11,953 nucleotides of DNA, from positions 1-11,953 of the forward strand of contig JAYUCY010000020.1 in assembly GCA_043740085.1 (NCBI GenBank), written 5' to 3'. This document shows positions 7,513 to 11,953 of this stretch, one piece after another; the first letter of the stretch is position 1, and every line of letters begins with the position of its first letter. Origin of the DNA: UBA668 sp043740085. Lineage in GTDB: Bacteria; Actinomycetota; Acidimicrobiia; Acidimicrobiales; Ilumatobacteraceae. The position numbers were made by a program, and so were the translations under genes. A model generated the notes under the pieces. It ran no database searches. It was not told the origin of the DNA and saw nothing but the letters and a program-made list of their open reading frames with translations.

Positions 7513-8708
7513 GCCGTGACCAATTGGTCACCGCAATGAAGCGGAACATCGTGCACAGCCAGAACGCAACGGTCCCGTTGGACGACGACATCAAACGGGT
7601 GCCCGCCAAGAACTACTACGACCCCGAACGTTGGCAGCTGGAGATGGATCGCGTCTTCCGTCGCCTACCACTGGTGTTGGGCTTCTCGTGCGAGATCGGC
7701 GACCCGCATTCGTACAAGGCGCTCGACGTCATGGGCACACCGGTGTTGCTCACCCGCGGCGACGACGGTGTCTTGCGATCATTCGTCAATATGTGCAGCC
7801 ACCGCGGTGCCATCGTCGTCGAGGAGGGCACTGGCACTGGGCGGCGCTTCTCCTGCCCCTATCACGCGTGGACCTATGACCCGCGTGGCGATCTTGTCGG
7901 CATCCTCGACAAGGCGAACTTCGGCGACATCGACATGTCGTGTCACGGGCTGACTCCGCTCCCAGTGGCCGAACGCGCAGGCATCATCTTCGGCGGCATC
8001 ACGCCAGGGATGGCGTTCGATCTTGATGGCTTCCTCTGCGGTTACGACTCGATGCTCGAACACATCGGCCTTGCCGACTGCACGTATGTGGGTAGCCAGG
8101 CGGCAGAGGGACCGAACTGGAAGCTCGCGTACGACGGCTACCTCGACTTTTACCACCTGCCGATTCTGCACAAGAACACGTTTGGGCCGACCTACAACAA
8201 CAAGACGATCAACGACGCCTGGGGCCCACACCAGCGAAACGTGCAACCCGACGAACGCATTCTGGCGCTCGCCGATGTGCCCGAGGACGAGTGGCCGATG
8301 AGCAAACTCACCGGCGGGGTGTGGACGATCTTTCCGCACGTGTCAATCGCCGCCTTCGATGCCGGTGGACGGCTGTTCATGGTCTCGCAGCTGTTCCCCG
8401 GGTCCACCCCCGAGACGTCAATCACCATCCAGCACTTCCTGGCCACCTTCGACCCCAACGACGAGCAGCGCTCGGTCATCGACAAGCAAATGGACTTCCT
8501 GCTCCACGTCGTGCGCGACGAGGACTACTACACGGGCAACCGCATTCAGCGGGCGGTGAAGACCGGTGCCAAGACCGAGTTCTTGTTCGGTCGCAACGAG
8601 GGACCCTGCCAGCGATTCCACGGCTGGGTCGACGACCTGATTGCCGCTCCCGACCCGGCCGCCACGGCGGCGTTGTTCGCCAATGCCGTCGAGTTTCACC
8701 ATCCGTAG
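7509..8708 (+). CDS. Rieske non-heme iron oxygenase, large (alpha) subunit
   Basis: Oxygenase of 399 residues. The Rieske ligands are C96 and H98 (CSHRG) and C116 and H119 (CPYHAW). The catalytic-domain ligands are H216 and H221 in DGYLDFYHLPILH, bridging D213, and a third acid in RDEDYYTG (probably D339). The NWKLAYDGY approach to the iron site is typical. The ATG overlaps the TetR stop and has a clear ribosome binding site, AAGGAG at 7498-7503, five bases upstream. It is followed after 18 bases by the isomerase-like gene, so a regulator-oxygenase-isomerase operon is likely. It is a terminal oxygenase whose electron-transfer partners must come from elsewhere. The substrate is unknown. Confidence 0.93.
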   Translation: MSRDQLVTAMKRNIVHSQNATVPLDDDIKRVPAKNYYDPERWQLEMDRVFRRLPLVLGFSCEIGDPHSYKALDVMGTPVLLTRGDDGVLRSFVNMCSHRGAIVVEEGTGTGRRFSCPYHAWTYDPRGDLVGILDKANFGDIDMSCHGLTPLPVAERAGIIFGGITPGMAFDLDGFLCGYDSMLEHIGLADCTYVGSQAAEGPNWKLAYDGYLDFYHLPILHKNTFGPTYNNKTINDAWGPHQRNVQPDERILALADVPEDEWPMSKLTGGVWTIFPHVSIAAFDAGGRLFMVSQLFPGSTPETSITIQHFLATFDPNDEQRSVIDKQMDFLLHVVRDEDYYTGNRIQRAVKTGAKTEFLFGRNEGPCQRFHGWVDDLIAAPDPAATAALFANAVEFHHP

Positions 8709-8726
8709 CGTCAGGATCGTCCAGTC

Positions 8727-9509
8727 ATGACGGAGTTGATACTCAGTCACTTCAGCTTGCCGCGCGCCTACCCGATTGAGGATCGGGTACGCCTCGCCGC
8801 GGCCGCCGGGTTCGACGGCATCGGCCTGTACGTGGGCAACTATGCGCAGTTGGAGGCGGACGGCTTCGCACCACACGGCTTGCGGGAGCTACTTGCCGAA
8901 CACGAGATTTTGTTGCGAGAGATCGAGGTCATCCCCGCTCTCGGCGTCGGCATGCAGGAACGGGAAGCCACCGCGTGGCGAATGGCCGACGAGTTCCAAT
9001 GTCGGTACGTGCAGGTGATCGGATCTGGTGGCGACGACCTTTCGGCGGCCGGTCGGGCATTCGGGTCGCTCTGCGATCGTGCGGCCGACCACGGGCTCGT
9101 CGTCGGCCTCGAGTTCGTGCCCTTCACCGACATTGTGTCGGTACACGATGCGCGGCGCATCGTCGAGACGGCCGACCGCGCCAACGGCGGGATCTGCGTG
9201 GACATCTGGCACCACGAACGCGGCGCCCGCGACCTGGCGGGGATAGCGGCGCTGCCGGGCGAACTGATCACCGGCATCCAGTTGAACGATGGTGCTCGCG
9301 TTCCTATCGATGCCGACTACTACACCGACTGCCTGGCCAATAGGTGCGCCCCCGGTGATGGAGAGTTCGACATGGTCGGGTTCCTCGCGGCGATCGCAGC
9401 GACGGGCACCACTGCCCCCTGGTCGCTAGAGGTCTGTAGCGCCGCCGGATGGGCGCAACCCGAAGAACACGTCAACCACATCGCCACCGCGATCAAAAGC
9501 TTCATCTGA
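8727..9509 (+). CDS. Sugar-phosphate isomerase/epimerase-like TIM-barrel enzyme
   Basis: Protein of 260 residues of the xylose-isomerase-like/AP-endonuclease-2 superfamily (the group with IolE, IolI and hydroxypyruvate isomerase). Expected metal ligands can be seen: E129 in GLEFVPF, D159 and H162 in VDIWHH, Q185 in IQLND, and E235 in SLEVCS. The GDGEFD segment near residue 211 is also a frequent motif in this group. It is cytosolic. The family isomerises, epimerises or dehydrates small polyols and keto acids, and some members act on ring-cleavage or demethylation products. The gene follows the Rieske gene by 18 bases and is probably co-transcribed. The exact reaction cannot be assigned. Confidence 0.85.
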   Translation: MTELILSHFSLPRAYPIEDRVRLAAAAGFDGIGLYVGNYAQLEADGFAPHGLRELLAEHEILLREIEVIPALGVGMQEREATAWRMADEFQCRYVQVIGSGGDDLSAAGRAFGSLCDRAADHGLVVGLEFVPFTDIVSVHDARRIVETADRANGGICVDIWHHERGARDLAGIAALPGELITGIQLNDGARVPIDADYYTDCLANRCAPGDGEFDMVGFLAAIAATGTTAPWSLEVCSAAGWAQPEEHVNHIATAIKSFI

Positions 9510-9533
9510 CACGGGCCGTCGACGGGGGAATGT

Positions 9534-9562
9534 TTGGCGCGTGAGCACGGACTCACTAACGT
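9534..9562 (+). promoter_or_regulatory. Possible separate promoter of the PEP-utilising gene
   Basis: TTGGCG (9534-9539) and TAACGT (9557-9562) are spaced by exactly 17 bases, in the 87-base gap after the isomerase gene. Within the spacer is an inverted repeat, GTGAG (9541-9545) and CTCAC (9552-9556), that could be a repressor site. A start around 9569 would give a leader of about 28 bases that contains the ribosome binding site. This pattern-based call is only moderately supported, and read-through from upstream is also possible. Confidence 0.35.
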
Positions 9563-9596
9563 GCGCTGTCGAGGTTGGGGAACCGAGGGGAACTAC

Positions 9597-11327
9597 ATGC
9601 AACGGTGGATCACTGACACGCCGAACAGCCGGCGCTTTCCGTACTACACACGCGCAAACGCAGACGAGGTCGGGCCCGACCCGTTCAGTCCGTTGGGCTG
9701 GTCCATGGTCTGGATGCGCGGGTGTAACCCGGGCGTGGCCAAAGGCTTCGCCGAATTCGGGGTCGTCGACATCAGCGAGTACGACCTCGCGCCGCTGCAG
9801 GTGTTTGCGAACCGCGGCGGGTACTTCTACAACCCGATGTCGTTGAGCCGACTGATGGGCGAGCGTATGCCCGGTGCCACGGCCGAAGCGATCGACAAGG
9901 CCTACTTCGGCGACCACCCTGGCGTGCCGCCCTACGAGCCGCACCCCGACGACGTCAACGAGGCGCAGTCGGCGAAGCTCGCCGAGAAGATGGGGTGGGT
10001 CATGACCACGCCGTCGTACGAGCGTATGCACGCTGCCTCCGCTATGGCCAAGGCGGCAGTGGCCGCCCGCCCCGACTTCGGTGCGATGTCGAATGAGGAA
10101 CTCGTTGCCTATGCCCGCCAGATGACCGAGAAGGTGGAGGAGGCGTGGATCCCCTACACCGTGGTGTGCCTCGGGGCGTCGCTGCCGCCAGGTGCCGTGC
10201 AGGCGATCTGTGAAGCCATCGGGCGGCCCGAGGACGCGGTGAAGGTTCTCGCCGCTGTTGGCAGTGTCGAGTCGGCCGAAGCCTCGTTCACCATGTGGGA
10301 CATGAGTCGGCTGGTCAATACATCGCCAGCGCTGGCAGGCGCGTTCGACGCCGGCGTTGACGGGCTGATCGACCGTGTCGACGCCAGCGATGCGGCGGGC
10401 GCGAGCTTCCTGCGGTTGTGGGACGGTCTCATGGTCGAGCACGGTCATCGCGCCCCCAACGAGTGGGATGCCCGGCCCGACTCGTGGACCACGCGACCCG
10501 ACATTCCACTGCGAATGATCGATCGCCTGCGCCATCAAACCGACGACCGGTCACCCCATGTCGCGAAAGCTGCAGCCGCGAGTGAGCGTGAGCGCCTGAC
10601 CACCGAGCTACTCGGCCTCGTCGAAGGTGACGCCGCGGCTCACGGCACGCTCGCGGCCGGCCTTGCTGCCGCCGCTCACTGGTTCGGCTGGCGCGAGCAG
10701 GGCAAGTACGCCTGCATCCGACTGATCCACGAGGTCAAGCTGGCGATGTACGAGCTGGGCAGCCGAATGCGCGCCGCTGGTGTGGTCGCCGACAAGCGCG
10801 AGGTCTTCAATCTGCTCGACGAAGAGCTTGATGACTTCCTGGTCGACCCGGCGAAGTACGCGGGCACGATTGGTGAACGCGAGAAGGCATTTCAATTTCT
10901 CCACACCGTTGACCCGCCGTACATCGTGGGGAACGGCCGCGGCGACGAGGCCATCGATACGTGGCCGAAACGCAACTCCGCCAATGTCCCCAAGGCGAAG
11001 GTCGGCGACGTGCTGCAAGGCGGCCCCGGAGCGCCGGGTGTGGTCACCGGCCGGGCCAGAATCGTGCTGGACCCAATGGATGCGCCCGACATGGACATCA
11101 CCGACATCTTGGTCGCTCCCACCACCGACCCGTCATGGGCGCCGTTGTTCTTGTCGGTCGGCGGCATTGTGGTGAACGTCGGCGCGGTCGGCAGCCATGC
11201 CGCGATTGTCAGCCGCGAGCTCGGTGTTCCGTGTGCGATGTCGGTTATCCAGGCGACAGCACGAATCTCCGAAGGAGCGATGATCACGGTCGACGGCTCA
11301 ACGGGCAGTGTCACCATCGTTGGCTGA
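9597..11327 (+). CDS. PEP-synthase-like protein with phosphohistidine domain, no ATP-grasp domain
   Basis: Protein of 576 residues. The C-terminal part is the PEP-utilising mobile (swivelling) domain: GSHAAIVSRELGVPC, with catalytic H534, the residue phosphorylated in PEP synthase, pyruvate phosphate dikinase and rifampin phosphotransferase. The N-terminal 450 residues match the linker-type region found in rifampin phosphotransferase-like proteins (RRFPYYTRANADEVGPD near the start). The N-terminal ATP-binding PPDK domain of full-length enzymes is absent, and so is the PEP/pyruvate-binding TIM barrel. The layout recalls the catalytic-His subunit of split enzymes such as phenylphosphate synthase, in which the ATP-grasp part is a separate protein. 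No such partner is in this window. ATG 9597 is preferred to TTG 9534 because GAGGGG stands seven bases upstream. The substrate is unknown. Confidence 0.85.
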   Translation: MQRWITDTPNSRRFPYYTRANADEVGPDPFSPLGWSMVWMRGCNPGVAKGFAEFGVVDISEYDLAPLQVFANRGGYFYNPMSLSRLMGERMPGATAEAIDKAYFGDHPGVPPYEPHPDDVNEAQSAKLAEKMGWVMTTPSYERMHAASAMAKAAVAARPDFGAMSNEELVAYARQMTEKVEEAWIPYTVVCLGASLPPGAVQAICEAIGRPEDAVKVLAAVGSVESAEASFTMWDMSRLVNTSPALAGAFDAGVDGLIDRVDASDAAGASFLRLWDGLMVEHGHRAPNEWDARPDSWTTRPDIPLRMIDRLRHQTDDRSPHVAKAAAASERERLTTELLGLVEGDAAAHGTLAAGLAAAAHWFGWREQGKYACIRLIHEVKLAMYELGSRMRAAGVVADKREVFNLLDEELDDFLVDPAKYAGTIGEREKAFQFLHTVDPPYIVGNGRGDEAIDTWPKRNSANVPKAKVGDVLQGGPGAPGVVTGRARIVLDPMDAPDMDITDILVAPTTDPSWAPLFLSVGGIVVNVGAVGSHAAIVSRELGVPCAMSVIQATARISEGAMITVDGSTGSVTIVG

Positions 11328-11358
11328 ACACTCGCCCCAATTTCGGCGCCGGGCCGTT

Positions 11359-11684
11359 GCCGTTTTGGTCGACGAGTAGCACTCGATTCCGCTCACGCGG
11401 CACACCACGTGTGCCGACGGGCGGTCCAAAGCCGCCACCCCGGCTTGGCTGGCCATGCTGCATTCGAGACGCTCTCCGTGCTCACCCGCATGCCAGGCCA
11501 ACTGAGCATCGACGCCTCCGCTGCGTCTGACATCATCAGCCGGGTTTTCCCTGTCGTGCACTGGTTGGACTCGGAGGCGTCGGCGAAGCTGGTGTCGCGT
11601 CTGGGCGTGGTTGGTATCACCGGCGGCGCCATCTCTGACGCACTCGTCGGCGAGGCGGCACGGATAGTACTCGGCCTCGACTGA
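11359..11684 (+). pseudogene. Broken PIN-domain (VapC-type) toxin gene
   Basis: A VapC-like sequence in pieces. The first PIN strand, AVLVDE, is read from 11359 but runs straight into TAG at 11377. The rest is in another frame, roughly from 11380: HAAHHVCRRAVQSRHPG, then LAGHAAFETLSVLTRMPG, then GVVGITGGAISDALVGEAA. The LAGHAAFETLSVLTR stretch is typical of one VapC subgroup and holds the second acidic ligand; ISDAL holds the third. The frame stops after GLD, before the last PIN strand and its Asp. It thus has one frameshift with a stop near the front and a missing C-terminus. No antitoxin gene is visible upstream. It is almost certainly non-functional. Confidence 0.7.
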
Positions 11685-11801
11685 GCCGGGTGCAAGTACC
11701 TGGCAATTCAGTGCGCGCTGACGGCGGTGGTGTGAGTTCCCGACCTTGGAGGCCGGCAGAAGTCCTCGCAGATCGGTGTGGAGACTGGGTTCCCAAGCCG
11801 C

Positions 11802-11807
11802 TAGGCT
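11802..11807 (+). promoter_or_regulatory. Candidate -10 box for tuf
   Basis: TAGGCT is the best -10-like hexamer in the 171 bases between the PIN-domain remnant and tuf. It would give a leader of about 40 bases. I see no convincing -35 box at 16-18 bases. A promoter somewhere here is expected because tuf is cut off from the str operon by the inserted genes. Apart from this I see no gene or repeat in 11685-11855. Confidence 0.3.
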
Positions 11808-11855
11808 CGTCACGTTCTTTGACAACCCTATGAATCCCCGACAACGGAGACTGCT

Positions 11856-11953
11856 ATGAGCAAGGCGAAATTCGAGCGCACGAAGCCACACGTCAATATT
11901 GGCACTATGGGTCATATTGACCATGGGAAGACTACTTTGACGGCGGCGATCTC
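11856..11953 (+). CDS. tuf: Elongation factor Tu, first 32 codons (3' end outside window)
   Basis: GTPase that brings aminoacyl-tRNA to the ribosome. The N-terminus MSKAKFERTKPHVNIG is typical, followed by the P-loop GHIDHGKT at residues 19-26. GGAG (11846-11849) lies six bases before the ATG as ribosome binding site. The gene runs off the window. Its usual left neighbour fusA is 9.85 kb away in the same orientation. Confidence 0.98.
   Translation, partial: MSKAKFERTKPHVNIGTMGHIDHGKTTLTAAI

Noticed and set aside
9534..9596. TTG start of the PEP-utilising gene at 9534
   Set aside because: The TTG is part of a good -35 box, there is no ribosome binding site before it, and ATG 9597 has GAGGGG at proper distance.
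9426..10538. Long open frame of 370 codons on the minus strand opposite the PEP-utilising gene
   Set aside because: It runs exactly antisense to a gene with clear family motifs, has no recognisable domain and a composition typical of GC-rich shadow frames (many Arg, Val, Gly, His).

Overview
The window is high-GC DNA that looks chromosomal and actinobacterial. The indications are strong G/C third-position bias, a DUF222/13E12-type HNH endonuclease gene, a Gram-positive-type LexA box and leaderless promoters. An Acidimicrobiia-like organism would fit, but that is inference. The window begins inside fusA (elongation factor G, N-terminus outside the window) and ends in the first 32 codons of tuf (EF-Tu). 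These two genes normally sit next to each other in the str operon (rpsL-rpsG-fusA-tuf). Here 9,854 bases of unrelated accessory genes lie between the fusA stop and the tuf start.

Region by region: (1) 1-2001, 3' part of fusA, followed by a strong hairpin at 2011-2043 that also covers the end of a convergent gene. (2) 2023-3237, two toxin-antitoxin operons on the minus strand: a MazE-like/MazF pair and a VapB/VapC pair. (3) 3238-5103, a decayed stretch: a minus-strand remnant of a small basic protein, then an HNH endonuclease gene split by a +1 frameshift, with a near-ideal SOS (LexA) palindrome just upstream. (4) 5135-5649, a third toxin-antitoxin pair (CcdA-like antitoxin with a PemK/MazF-type toxin) on the plus strand. 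(5) 5656-11327, a metabolic block: a Rieske oxygenase on the minus strand, divergent from a TetR regulator. The regulator overlaps a second Rieske oxygenase gene, followed by a sugar-phosphate isomerase-like TIM barrel and a PEP-synthase-like protein that carries the phosphohistidine domain but no ATP-grasp domain. (6) 11359-11684, a broken PIN-domain (VapC) remnant, then tuf.

The metabolic genes probably form a TetR-controlled catabolic unit. Two Rieske oxygenases would hydroxylate or demethylate an unknown substrate. The TIM-barrel enzyme would isomerise or cleave a product, and the PEP-utilising protein may phosphorylate something with a partner encoded elsewhere. No ferredoxin, reductase or transporter is visible. 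The toxin-antitoxin genes and their remnants crowd the fusA-proximal side and reappear at the tuf edge, so the inserted segment looks like a toxin-antitoxin-rich island that has settled inside the str operon. All three antitoxin genes have a -10-like hexamer exactly six bases before the ATG, which predicts leaderless mRNAs.
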